Positions 32,014-39,852 of a DNA stretch of 39,852 nt are shown in pieces (position 1 is the first letter of the stretch; each line of letters begins with the position of its first letter). The notes under the pieces were generated by a model. The model searched no databases. It saw only the letters and a list, made by a program, of their open reading frames with translations, and had not been told where the DNA came from. This stretch comes from Pelomonas sp046294815. GTDB lineage: Bacteria > Pseudomonadota > Gammaproteobacteria > Burkholderiales > Burkholderiaceae_C. The translations under genes and the position numbers were made by a program. The stretch spans positions 1-39,852 of the forward strand of contig JBKBOJ010000026.1 in assembly GCA_046294815.1 (NCBI GenBank). Reading direction: 5' to 3'.

Positions 32014-34050
32014 TCAGCCGCCGACCAGGGCCTTGAACTGGGGCTCGATGAAAGGCCAGAGCTGCCAGGTCATCAGACCCATCACACCGAGGATCATGAC
32101 CAGGGCGTACCAGTACAGGAAACCAGTCTGGACGCGGCGCACCAGACCCGCGATGCCGCCGATGGCGCGGGCCGAGCCGTTGATGACGAGGCCGTCGATC
32201 AGCGCGCCGTCGCCGCCCTTCCACAGGCCCACACCGATCGCACGGGCTGCACGGGCGAGGACGTTCTCGTTGATCCAGTCCATGAAGTATTTGTTCTCCA
32301 GGACGATGACCAGCGGCCGCAGCACCTTGGCCAGCGTGGCCGGGATGCTGGGCGCCACCATGTAGAACACATAGGCCGTAGCGACGCCGGCGACCGCCAG
32401 CCAGAACGGCAGCGTCATCAGGCCGTGGGCGGCCATGGCGGCCGCGCCGTGGAAGTGGCCGGCCAGTTCAGCCATGGCCGGATGGGCCGCGACGTTGACG
32501 GTGATGGCATCCTTCAAGAAGTCGCCGAACAGCATGGACTCGATGGTCAGGAAGCCGATGACGACAGACGGAATGGCCAGCAGCACCAGCGGCACCCAGA
32601 CGACGGCCGGCGACTCGTGCGGCGTGTGCGCATGACCGTGGTCGCCATCGTGATGATCGTGCTCACCCGGGAAGGGCTTGTGGTGGAAGTGCTCCTCGCC
32701 GTGAAAGACCAGGAAGTACATCCGGAACGAGTAGAAGGCCGTCACGAACACGCCAGCGACGACGGCGAAGTACGCGAAGCCGGCACCCGGCAGGTTGCTC
32801 GCATGCACGGCCTCGATGATCGAATCCTTGGAATAGAAACCCGAAAACAGCGGCGTGCCGATCAGCGCGAGCGAACCCAGCAGCGACGTGATCCAGGTGA
32901 TGGGCATGTACTTGCGCAGGCCGCCCATGTTGCGGATGTCCTGGTCGTGGTGCATGCCGATGATGACCGAGCCCGCGCCGAGGAACAGCAGCGCTTTGAA
33001 GAAGGCGTGCGTCATCAGGTGGAACACGGCGACCGAATAGGCCGAGGCGCCCAGCGCGACGGTCATGTAGCCCAGCTGCGACAGCGTGGAGTAGGCCACC
33101 ACGCGCTTGATGTCGTTCTGGATGATGCCCAGGAAGCCCATGAACAGTGCCGTGATGGCACCGATGACCATGACGAAGTTCAGCGCCGTGTCGCTCAGCT
33201 CGAACAGCGGCGAGAAGCGCGCCACCATGAAGATGCCAGCCGTCACCATGGTCGCGGCATGAATCAGCGCAGAGATGGGCGTCGGGCCTTCCATCGAGTC
33301 AGGCAGCCAGACGTGCAGCGGGAACTGTGCGCTCTTGCCCATTGCGCCGATGAACAAGCAGATGCAAGCCACGCTCAGCAGTGCCCAGTCGGTGCCGGGG
33401 AAGTGCATCTGCGCCAGCATGTCCTTCTTGGCGAAGGTCTCGGCGTAGTTCAGCGAACCACCGTAGGCCAGCAGCAGACCGATGCCGAGGATGAAGCCGA
33501 AGTCGCCGACCCGGTTGACCAGGAAGGCCTTCATGTTGGCGAAGATCGCCGTCGGCTTCTTGTACCAGAAGCCGATCAGCAGGTAGGACACCAGACCCAC
33601 CGCCTCCCAGCCGAAGAACAGCTGCAGCATGTTGTTGCTCATGACGAGCATCAGCATGCTGAACGTGAACAGCGAGATGTAGGAGAAGAAGCGCTGGTAG
33701 CCGTCGTCCTCTTCCATGTAGCCGATGGTGTAGATGTGCACCATCAGCGACACGAAGGTCACGACGCACATCATCATCGCCGTCAGGCCGTCGACGAGGA
33801 AGCCGACCTCCATCTTCAGCGGGCCCAGCACCATCCATTCATAGATGGTGGCGTTGAAGCGGGCGCCGTCGACGGCAACGCTGTAGAGCGTCTGCGCCGA
33901 CAGGATGAAGGCGATCAGCACGCCGAGGATGGTGACGATGTGCGAGCCACGGCGACCCACCGCCTTGCCGAAGAAACCGGCCACGATGGCGCCCGCCAGC
34001 GGCGCCAGCGGCACCGCGAGCAGCGTGTTTTGCGAGAGTTGTGCAGACAT
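32014..34050 (-). CDS. nuoL: NADH-quinone oxidoreductase subunit L
   Basis: This 678-aa distal proton-pumping subunit is full length. Signatures include GWEAVGLVSYLLIGFWYKKP, AQFPLHVWLPDSMEGPTPISALIHAATMVTAGI, NDIKRVVAYSTLSQLGYMTVALG and FHLMTHAFFKALLFLGAGSVI. A His-rich cytoplasmic/periplasmic loop (HGEEHFHHKPFPGEHDHHDGDHGHAHTPHES, about residues 455-485) precedes the last helices, which carry the long lateral helix. It starts 7 bases after nuoK. Confidence 0.98.
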   Translation of the reverse strand: MSAQLSQNTLLAVPLAPLAGAIVAGFFGKAVGRRGSHIVTILGVLIAFILSAQTLYSVAVDGARFNATIYEWMVLGPLKMEVGFLVDGLTAMMMCVVTFVSLMVHIYTIGYMEEDDGYQRFFSYISLFTFSMLMLVMSNNMLQLFFGWEAVGLVSYLLIGFWYKKPTAIFANMKAFLVNRVGDFGFILGIGLLLAYGGSLNYAETFAKKDMLAQMHFPGTDWALLSVACICLFIGAMGKSAQFPLHVWLPDSMEGPTPISALIHAATMVTAGIFMVARFSPLFELSDTALNFVMVIGAITALFMGFLGIIQNDIKRVVAYSTLSQLGYMTVALGASAYSVAVFHLMTHAFFKALLFLGAGSVIIGMHHDQDIRNMGGLRKYMPITWITSLLGSLALIGTPLFSGFYSKDSIIEAVHASNLPGAGFAYFAVVAGVFVTAFYSFRMYFLVFHGEEHFHHKPFPGEHDHHDGDHGHAHTPHESPAVVWVPLVLLAIPSVVIGFLTIESMLFGDFLKDAITVNVAAHPAMAELAGHFHGAAAMAAHGLMTLPFWLAVAGVATAYVFYMVAPSIPATLAKVLRPLVIVLENKYFMDWINENVLARAARAIGVGLWKGGDGALIDGLVINGSARAIGGIAGLVRRVQTGFLYWYALVMILGVMGLMTWQLWPFIEPQFKALVGG

Positions 34051-34057
34051 GTTGTTC

Positions 34058-34378
34058 TTATCCCTTCAGCGCGTCGAGTTCCTCGACGGCGATGCTGGCG
34101 CGATTGCGGAACAGCACGACCAGGATGGCCAGGCCGATGGCCGACTCGGCAGCCGCAACGGTCAGGATGAAGAACACGAAGACCTGCCCGGCCATGTCGC
34201 CCAGGTAGTGCGAGAAGGCGACGAAGTTCAGGTTGACCGCCAGCAGCATCAGCTCGATGGCCATCAGCATCACGATCAGGTTCTTGCGGTTCAGGAAGAT
34301 GCCGATCACCGACAGCGCGAACAGCATCGCGCCCAGCGTCAAGAAATGGCCCAGGGTGAGCCCAGCAGCGCCGATCAT
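34058..34378 (-). CDS. nuoK: NADH-quinone oxidoreductase subunit K
   Basis: This 106-aa three-helix subunit has conserved Glu residues: NLIVMLMAIELMLLAVNLNFVAFS (TM2 Glu) and FILTVAAAESAIGLAILVVLFR (TM3 Glu), part of the central membrane axis of charged residues. Its ATG overlaps the nuoJ stop (ATGA), so the two are coupled. Confidence 0.97.
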   Translation of the reverse strand: MIGAAGLTLGHFLTLGAMLFALSVIGIFLNRKNLIVMLMAIELMLLAVNLNFVAFSHYLGDMAGQVFVFFILTVAAAESAIGLAILVVLFRNRASIAVEELDALKG

Positions 34379-35016
34379 GCCTGGCCTCCTTCTTTGGGTG
34401 CAGCTTCTGCGGACGGGGCGGCCACGCTGGGCGCCATCTTGATGATCTTCAGGCGCTCGGCTTTGGTGACCTTGACCTGTTCGGAAGGATCCAGGTAGCG
34501 CGAGTCCTTGCGGCGGCGCAGCGTCAGCGCGATGGCGGCAACGATGGCCACCAACAGCAGCACCGCCGCGATCTGCAGCGGATACAGATAGTTGGTGTAG
34601 ATCTCGATACCCAGCAGTTTGGTGTTGCCCATCCGGATCTGCTCGGGCGTGGCGAGCGGCGCGTCAGTCAGCTTGAAGCCGCCCATCAGCACGATGCCCA
34701 TCTCGAAGGCGATCAGCGTGCCGACGATGGCCGCCAGCGGCAGATGCTTCCAGAAGCCCACACGGACGCTGTCGGAATTCAGGTCCAGCATCATGACGAC
34801 GAACAGGAATAGCACCATGACGGCGCCGATATAGACCAGCACCAGCGTGATCGCCAGGAACTCGGCCTTCAGCAGCATCCAGATGCAGGAGGCCGTAAAA
34901 AACGACAGGATCAGGAACAGCGCGGCATGCACGGTGCTGCGCGCCGTGATGACACGGAACGAACTCACCAGCAGGATGCTGGAGAAGACGTAGAAGAGGA
35001 TGGTCGTGGTGTCCAT
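34375..35016 (-). CDS. nuoJ: NADH-quinone oxidoreductase subunit J
   Basis: This 213-aa subunit has five membrane helices in the first 165 residues (including LAITLVLVYIGAVMVLFLFVVMMLD) and a charged C-terminal tail rich in Lys and Ala. I chose ATG 35016 (MDTTTILFYVF), which fits the family start; a GTG six codons upstream (35034) has an AAGG at better spacing and cannot be ruled out. It is separated from nuoI by 146 bases, unusually long for this operon, and the spacer contains three hairpins. Confidence 0.95.
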   Translation of the reverse strand: MDTTTILFYVFSSILLVSSFRVITARSTVHAALFLILSFFTASCIWMLLKAEFLAITLVLVYIGAVMVLFLFVVMMLDLNSDSVRVGFWKHLPLAAIVGTLIAFEMGIVLMGGFKLTDAPLATPEQIRMGNTKLLGIEIYTNYLYPLQIAAVLLLVAIVAAIALTLRRRKDSRYLDPSEQVKVTKAERLKIIKMAPSVAAPSAEAAPKEGGQA

Positions 35017-35040
35017 ATGTATCCAGGCAAACACGGCTGA

Positions 35041-35137
35041 CCTTGGGTCCGGAGGGCCCGCCGGGCCGCCTCAAGGGCGATCCGGGCAGATGTGGGCGAA
35101 GGCGTTTGCCTGCGTCCATCTGCGTCCCCACGGGGAC
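35041..35137. repeat. Hairpin cluster in the nuoI-nuoJ spacer
   Basis: Three successive dyads fill the gap. CCTTG...CAAGG encloses GGCCC/GGGCC (35041-35076); GCAGATG (35086-35092) pairs with CATCTGC (35117-35123); and GTCCCC/GGGGAC (35124-35137) is a tight hairpin. No T-run follows, so they could be processing or stability elements in the polycistronic RNA. Confidence 0.55.
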
Positions 35138-35162
35138 CGGCCGGGTACTCCCGGACTATGGG

Positions 35163-35651
35163 TCAACGATATTTGGCGTCGGCCTCCTTCTGTGCTGCGA
35201 TCTGGGGCTCGTACTTGTCACCGATGGCCAGCAGCATGTCCTTGGTGAAGTAGAGGTCGCCGCGCTTCTCGCCGTGGTACTCGAAGATGTTGGTCTCGAC
35301 GATGGAATCCACAGGGCAGCTCTCTTCGCAGAAGCCGCAGAAGATGCACTTGGTCAGGTCGATGTCGTAACGCGTGGTGCGGCGGCTGCCGTCGGCGCGC
35401 ACGTCGCTCTCGATGGTGATGGCCATCGCGGGGCAGACGGCCTCGCAGAGCTTGCAGGCGATGCAGCGCTCCTCGCCGTTCTCGTAGCGGCGCAGCGCAT
35501 GCAGGCCGCGAAAGCGCGGCGACAGCGGCGTCTTCTCTTCCGGGAACTGGACGGTGATGTTGCGCGACAGGAAGTGGCGCCCGGTCAGCTTCATCCCCTT
35601 GAGCAGTTCCCAGAGGAAGAAAGTCTTGGCGAAATTCTTGATTGCAGTCAT
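35163..35651 (-). CDS. nuoI: NADH-quinone oxidoreductase subunit I
   Basis: This 162-aa peripheral-arm subunit holds two 4Fe-4S clusters (N6a, N6b). The two ferredoxin motifs are CIACKLCEAVCP (Cys63, 66, 69, 73) and CIFCGFCEESCP (Cys102, 105, 108, 112). An N-terminal amphipathic helix (FAKTFFLWELLKGM) docks it to the membrane. ATG 35651 (MTAIKNF) follows nuoH by 10 bases; the longer frame begins inside nuoH. Confidence 0.98.
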   Translation of the reverse strand: MTAIKNFAKTFFLWELLKGMKLTGRHFLSRNITVQFPEEKTPLSPRFRGLHALRRYENGEERCIACKLCEAVCPAMAITIESDVRADGSRRTTRYDIDLTKCIFCGFCEESCPVDSIVETNIFEYHGEKRGDLYFTKDMLLAIGDKYEPQIAAQKEADAKYR

Positions 35652-35661
35652 GGTCGCCGCC

Positions 35662-36759
35662 TCACTTCCAGATGTTGAACGGCGTCTGCATCCAGGCACC
35701 GACAACGATCAGCCAGATCAGCGTGATGGGAATGAAGATCTTCCAGCCCAGACGCATGATCTGGTCGTAGCGGAAGCGTGGGAACGTGGCACGCACCCAC
35801 AGGAACATCGTGACGACGATGAAGGTCTTGCCGAACAGCCAGGCCCAGTTCCAGAAGGCCATCGTGTTCTGGATGAACTGCGGCGTCTCCATGCCCAGCA
35901 GGCTCCAGGAGATTGGCGCGTTCCAGCCGCCCAGGAACATGATGACCGCCAGCGCCGACACCAGGATCATGTTGGCGTACTCGGCCAGGAAGAACATCGC
36001 GAACGACATGCCCGAGTACTCGATCATGTGGCCGGCGACGATTTCCGACTCGCCTTCGACGACGTCAAACGGGTGGCGGTTGGTCTCGGCCAGGCCGGAG
36101 ATGAAGTAAACGATGAAGATGGGCAGCAGCGGCAGCCAGTTCCAGGACAGGAAGTTCAGGCCCATGCCCGCAAAGTAGCCCTTCTCCTGCACCTGCACGA
36201 CCGCGGTCATGTTCAGGCTGCCGGTGACCATCAACACCACCACCAGCGCGAAGCCCATGGCGATCTCGTAGGACACCATCTGGGCCGACGCGCGCAGCGC
36301 GCCCAGGAAGGCGTACTTCGAGTTGGATGCCCAACCGGCGATGATGACGCCGTAGACCTCCAGCGAGGTGATGGCCATCAGGAACAGCAGGCCGGCATTG
36401 ACGTTGGCCACCGCGGCGTCCGGGCCGAAGGGCACGACGGCCCAGGCGGCCAGCGCCGGCATGATGGTCATCACGGGGCCCAGGAAGAACAGACCCTTGT
36501 TGGCTGCGGTGGGCTTGATGATCTCCTTGAAGATCAGCTTGACCGCGTCGGCGATCGGGGTCAGCAGGCCGTAGGGGCCCACGCGGTTAGGGCCCGGGCG
36601 GATCTGCGACCAGCCGATGGCCTTGCGCTCCCACAGCGTCAGATAGGCCACGCAAATCATCAGCGGTGCGACGACCGCGATGATCTTGATCAGGCTCCAC
36701 ACCAGGGGCCACAGGCCACCCAGCAGCGAAGCGCCATTCTGGTAGAGGGTGTCGATCAT
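35662..36759 (-). CDS. nuoH: NADH-quinone oxidoreductase subunit H
   Basis: This 365-aa membrane subunit forms the quinone chamber at the junction of the two arms. It has eight helices and the diagnostic LWERKAIGWSQIRPGPNRVGPYGLLTPIADAVKL after TM1. The acidic loop (DVVEGESEIVAGHMIEYSGMSFAMFFLAEYANM) lines the E-channel and quinone entry. A GAGGGAG ribosome site lies upstream of the ATG, and nuoG ends 14 bases before it. Confidence 0.98.
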   Translation of the reverse strand: MIDTLYQNGASLLGGLWPLVWSLIKIIAVVAPLMICVAYLTLWERKAIGWSQIRPGPNRVGPYGLLTPIADAVKLIFKEIIKPTAANKGLFFLGPVMTIMPALAAWAVVPFGPDAAVANVNAGLLFLMAITSLEVYGVIIAGWASNSKYAFLGALRASAQMVSYEIAMGFALVVVLMVTGSLNMTAVVQVQEKGYFAGMGLNFLSWNWLPLLPIFIVYFISGLAETNRHPFDVVEGESEIVAGHMIEYSGMSFAMFFLAEYANMILVSALAVIMFLGGWNAPISWSLLGMETPQFIQNTMAFWNWAWLFGKTFIVVTMFLWVRATFPRFRYDQIMRLGWKIFIPITLIWLIVVGAWMQTPFNIWK

Positions 36760-36773
36760 TCGGTATTTCTCCC

Positions 36774-39080
36774 TCAGACCTTGCTGATGCTCACGGTGCC
36801 GAACACGGCGCCGAGGCCGGCGGTTTGCGGCAGCCCGGCCGGCACGCGGGCCACGCCGTCGGGCAGCCCGGCTTCCAGGCGCGCAGGCAGCTGGGCGGCG
36901 CCGCCGTCCTGCACGACGCGCACCAGGTCGCCATCACTGAGGCCGAGTTGCTGCCACAGCGTGGTCGGCAGCCCCACCGTGGCGGCCTCGCGACCGTCGG
37001 CGGTGAGTTGCAGCGACGTGGCGTTACGCACCAGCGCATCGGTGGCATAGATGGGCAGATTGCCGAAGCGCTCGATGCCCTCCCCGCGCGAGCCGGCTTG
37101 TGGCGTGGCGGTGGTGGTGTTGTTCAGACGGGCGCTGAAGTCACCGCCCAGCGCCTGCTCGCGGACCTGCTCGGAACTGTCCTGGTTGAAGCCGTCGAGC
37201 CCCAGCAGGTTGCCCAGCACGCGCAACACCTTCCAGGCCGGACGGGTCTCGGCCAACGGCTTGACGACGCCAACGAAGCTCTGCAGCCGGCCCTCGGCGT
37301 TGATGAAGCTGCCCGATGTCTCGGTGAAGGGCGCGATGGGCAGCAGCACATCGGCGTACTCCAGACCGCTCTTGAAGGGGCTGAGCACGACGACCATTTC
37401 CGCCGCGTCGAGCGCCTTGGCGGCGGCAGCGGCATTGGCGGAGTCCAGCACCGGATCGGTGTTCAGCAGCAGCACGGCCTTCAGCGCGGTGCCGCCTAGC
37501 ATCTGGCCGGCGTTCAGACCGCCCGACACCGGCTGCGCCTTCACCAGCTGGGCACCCACCGTGTTGGCGGCCGCGGTGAGGTAGCCAAACGAGGCGCCGA
37601 CTTGCTGCGCGATCCACTGCGCCAGCGCCAGCAGGCTGGCGGCCTGCGGATGCTCGGCTGCGGCGTTGCCCAGCAGCACGGCCTTGGCGCTGCCGGAGGC
37701 CAGGCTGGCCGCGATGGACTTGGCCTCGTCGGTCGCCGTGCCGGCCAAAGGCGCGCCGGCGCCGATGGCGGCGGCCACGTCGGCCAGGGCTTGCACCCAA
37801 GCCGAGGGCGCGGCGGTCACCGAGGCGCCCAGCGGCATCAGCCAGTCGTCGTTGTTCACGCCGACGCGATGCACGGCGGCACCGCGGCGTGCGGCGTGGC
37901 GCAGGCGGGCGGCGAACAGCGGATGGTCCTTGCGCAGGTTGGAGCCGATCACCAGCACACGGTCCAGCTCGGACAGCTTGGCGATGGGCATGCCCAGCCA
38001 ACGTGCCTGCCCGCTCGGCGCGGCGTTGCCGAAGTCGCTGTGGCGCAGGCGGTGGTCGATGTTGTCGCTGCCGAGTCCGCGCACGATTTGCGCCAGCAGG
38101 TGCAGCTCTTCAACGGTGCTGTGAGCCGACCCGAGCGCGCCGATGGCCGCCGCGCCGTGATCGGCCTTGATGGACTTGAGGCCGTTGGCGACATACTCCA
38201 GCGCCGTGGTCCAGTCGACCTGCTTCCAAGCGCCGCCCTGCTTGATCATGGGCGCGGACAGGCGGGCATCGCTGTTCAAGGCCTCGTAGCTGAAGCGGTC
38301 GCGGTCGGCGATCCAGCATTCGTTGACGTGCTCGTTCTCCAGCGGCACGACGCGCATGACCTTGTGGTTCTTGACCTGCACGACCAGGTTGGCGCCAGTC
38401 GAATCGTGCGGGCTGACACTCTTGCGGCGCGACAGCTCCCAGGTCCGGGCGCTGTAGCGGAAGGGTTTGCTCGTCAGGGCGCCGACTGGGCAGATGTCGA
38501 TCATGTTGCCCGACAGCTCAGAGTCCACTGTGCGGCCGACGAAGGTCTGGATCTCGCTGTGCTCGCCACGATGGGCCATGCCCAGCTCCATGACGCCGGC
38601 GATCTCCTGACCGAAGCGCACGCAGCGGGTGCAGTGGATGCAGCGGCTCATCTCCTCCATGGAGATCAGCGGCCCGACGTTCTTGTGGAAAACGACGCGC
38701 TTCTCTTCGGTGTAGCGGCCCTTGCTGGCGCCATAGCCGACGGCCAGGTCCTGCAGCTGGCACTCACCGCCCTGGTCGCAGATCGGGCAGTCCAGCGGGT
38801 GGTTGATCAGCAGGAATTCCATGACGCCCTGCTGGGCCTTGATCGCCTTGTCGCTCTTGGTGCGCACGATCATGCCCTGCGTGACTGGCGTCGCGCAGGC
38901 AGGCATGGGCTTGGGCGCCTTCTCCACGTCCACCAGGCACATGCGGCAGTTGGCCGCGATGCTCAGCTTCTTGTGGTAGCAGAAGTGCGGGATGTAGATG
39001 CCGGCCTTCTCGGCGGCATGCATGACCATGCTGCCTTCCTGGACCGAGACCTTCTGACCGTCGAGTTCGATTTCAACCAT
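36774..39080 (-). CDS. nuoG: NADH-quinone oxidoreductase subunit G
   Basis: This 768-aa large peripheral subunit binds a 2Fe-2S cluster (Cys34, 45, 48, 62), cluster N5 (His94, Cys98, Cys101, Cys107 in HPLDCPICDQGGEC) and cluster N4 (Cys147, 150, 153 and 197 in CIHCTRC...CPVGAL). The rest is a molybdopterin-oxidoreductase-like domain without cofactor motifs. The extra N7 cluster cysteines seen in E. coli and Thermus are absent (SPHDSTGANLVV at that position), as in many proteobacteria. It follows nuoF by 20 bases. Confidence 0.97.
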   Translation of the reverse strand: MVEIELDGQKVSVQEGSMVMHAAEKAGIYIPHFCYHKKLSIAANCRMCLVDVEKAPKPMPACATPVTQGMIVRTKSDKAIKAQQGVMEFLLINHPLDCPICDQGGECQLQDLAVGYGASKGRYTEEKRVVFHKNVGPLISMEEMSRCIHCTRCVRFGQEIAGVMELGMAHRGEHSEIQTFVGRTVDSELSGNMIDICPVGALTSKPFRYSARTWELSRRKSVSPHDSTGANLVVQVKNHKVMRVVPLENEHVNECWIADRDRFSYEALNSDARLSAPMIKQGGAWKQVDWTTALEYVANGLKSIKADHGAAAIGALGSAHSTVEELHLLAQIVRGLGSDNIDHRLRHSDFGNAAPSGQARWLGMPIAKLSELDRVLVIGSNLRKDHPLFAARLRHAARRGAAVHRVGVNNDDWLMPLGASVTAAPSAWVQALADVAAAIGAGAPLAGTATDEAKSIAASLASGSAKAVLLGNAAAEHPQAASLLALAQWIAQQVGASFGYLTAAANTVGAQLVKAQPVSGGLNAGQMLGGTALKAVLLLNTDPVLDSANAAAAAKALDAAEMVVVLSPFKSGLEYADVLLPIAPFTETSGSFINAEGRLQSFVGVVKPLAETRPAWKVLRVLGNLLGLDGFNQDSSEQVREQALGGDFSARLNNTTTATPQAGSRGEGIERFGNLPIYATDALVRNATSLQLTADGREAATVGLPTTLWQQLGLSDGDLVRVVQDGGAAQLPARLEAGLPDGVARVPAGLPQTAGLGAVFGTVSISKV

Positions 39081-39100
39081 GATGGTGTTTCCCTAGTGGC

Positions 39101-39852
39101 TCAGGTCGGAGCCACCAGGGGCTTCTTGTGTTCAATCAGGTGCACGAACTCGTGCTTGAAGTGCTTGATCATGGCGCGCACGGGCATCGCGGCCGCGTCG
39201 CCCAACGCGCAGATCGTGCGGCCCTGGATGTTGTCGGCCACCGAGTTCAGCAGATCCAGATCTTCGGGCCGGCCGTGGCCGGCGTAGATGCGCTCCAGCA
39301 CGCGGTGCATCCAGCCCGTACCCTCGCGGCAGGGCGTGCACTGGCCGCAGGACTCGTGGGCATAGAAGTAGGACAGCCGCAGCAGGCTCTGCACCATGCA
39401 GCGCGAGTCGTCGATGACGATGACGGCGCCCGAACCCAGCATGGAGCCGGCCTTGGCGATGGAGTCATAGTCCATCGTGCAATTCATCATGACCTCGGCC
39501 GGCAGCACCGGCGCTGACGAGCCACCAGGGATGACGGCCTTGAGCTTGCGGCCCTTGCGCACGCCACCGGCCAGTTCCAGCAGCGTGGCAAACGGCGTGC
39601 CCAGCGGGATCTCGTAGTTGCCAGGCTTCTCCACATCACCCGACACGGAGAACAGCTTGGTGCCGCCGTTGTTGGGCTTGCCGATCTCCAGGTAGGCCTG
39701 GCCGCCGTTGCGGATGATCCACGGCACCGCAGCGAAGGTCTCGGTGTTGTTGATCGTCGTGGGCTTGCCGTACAGGCCGAAGCTGGCCGGGAACGGCGGC
39801 TTGAAGCGCGGCTGGCCCTTCTTGCCTTCCAGCGACTCCAGCAGCGCGGTTT
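39101..39852 (-). CDS. nuoF: NADH-quinone oxidoreductase subunit F (partial, N-terminus outside window)
   Basis: The visible 250 codons are the C-terminal half of the flavin-bearing NADH-oxidising subunit. The frame stays open to the window edge: GLYGKPTTINNTETFAAVPWIIRNGG precedes the first internal Met, so that Met is not the start. The 4Fe-4S cluster N3 motif ESCGQCTPCREG and the distal Cys in GRTICALGDAAAMP are present. The protein ends EHKKPLVAPT. Upstream nuoA-E should lie beyond the window. Confidence 0.97.
   Translation of the reverse strand, partial: TALLESLEGKKGQPRFKPPFPASFGLYGKPTTINNTETFAAVPWIIRNGGQAYLEIGKPNNGGTKLFSVSGDVEKPGNYEIPLGTPFATLLELAGGVRKGRKLKAVIPGGSSAPVLPAEVMMNCTMDYDSIAKAGSMLGSGAVIVIDDSRCMVQSLLRLSYFYAHESCGQCTPCREGTGWMHRVLERIYAGHGRPEDLDLLNSVADNIQGRTICALGDAAAMPVRAMIKHFKHEFVHLIEHKKPLVAPT

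Noticed and set aside
39101..39727. A complete 208-aa protein starting at the Met at 39727
   Set aside because: The frame is open and recognisable as NuoF upstream of that Met to the window edge; it is an internal residue.

Overview
The window is GC-rich chromosomal DNA from a betaproteobacterium. A member of the Burkholderiales (Comamonadaceae / Roseateles-Rubrivivax-Leptothrix group) fits best: a TPP-riboswitch thiC-thiO-thiS-thiG-thiD/E operon, a nuo operon followed by a DUF2818 gene and a NUDIX gene, an orphan Bug-type receptor and an SDR-type threonine dehydrogenase. The placement is inferred from gene content and protein signatures, not from a database search. There is no rRNA, tRNA, CRISPR, prophage or complete insertion sequence. 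The content is mostly housekeeping.

Layout: 1-5104 is the thiamin biosynthesis operon (minus strand), with a promoter and a TPP riboswitch ahead of thiC. The last visible gene is a ThiD-ThiE fusion that leaves the window at base 1. 5101-8894 holds a ferric-iron ABC transporter whose three genes are split by orientation (fbpC minus, fbpB plus, fbpA minus), with two Fur-box-like sites. 9004-13534 is an RND efflux pump and its adaptor, with an exact 9-bp dyad at the promoter and a strong terminator behind. 13606-16791 holds aroC, a CBS-pair protein, a Mpo1-like DUF962 protein and a MipA/OmpV outer-membrane protein, interspersed with copies of a short inverted-repeat element. 16825-19628 is a threonine-to-glycine module (SDR dehydrogenase and kbl) divergent from an XRE/cupin regulator. 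19657-23688 holds a Bug receptor, a YihY membrane protein, a DUF2069 protein and an FAD-linked 2-hydroxyacid dehydrogenase. 23648-28026 is a second RND pump and lipoprotein adaptor. 28131-39852 is the distal part of the complex I operon (nuoF partial to nuoN) plus DUF2818 and an ADP-ribose-pyrophosphatase-like NUDIX gene.

How the genes work together: ThiC makes the pyrimidine, ThiO/ThiS/ThiG make the thiazole, and ThiD/ThiE phosphorylate and join them, under TPP feedback. FbpA/B/C import ferric iron. Tdh and Kbl convert threonine to glycine and acetyl-CoA. NuoF-N form the electron-input, quinone-site and proton-pumping parts of NADH dehydrogenase. Both RND pumps have an adaptor and an inner-membrane pump but no outer-membrane factor nearby.

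The most unusual signal is a repeat family starting CTAGGAGCCTGTCGGGC, seen at 9077, 14722-14900 and 15945-16000. Its ends supply stop codons for flanking genes and, at one site, the last codons of an RND pump. I did not find a clearly new multi-gene system. The best leads are this element, two well-formed operators and the scattered fbp locus.
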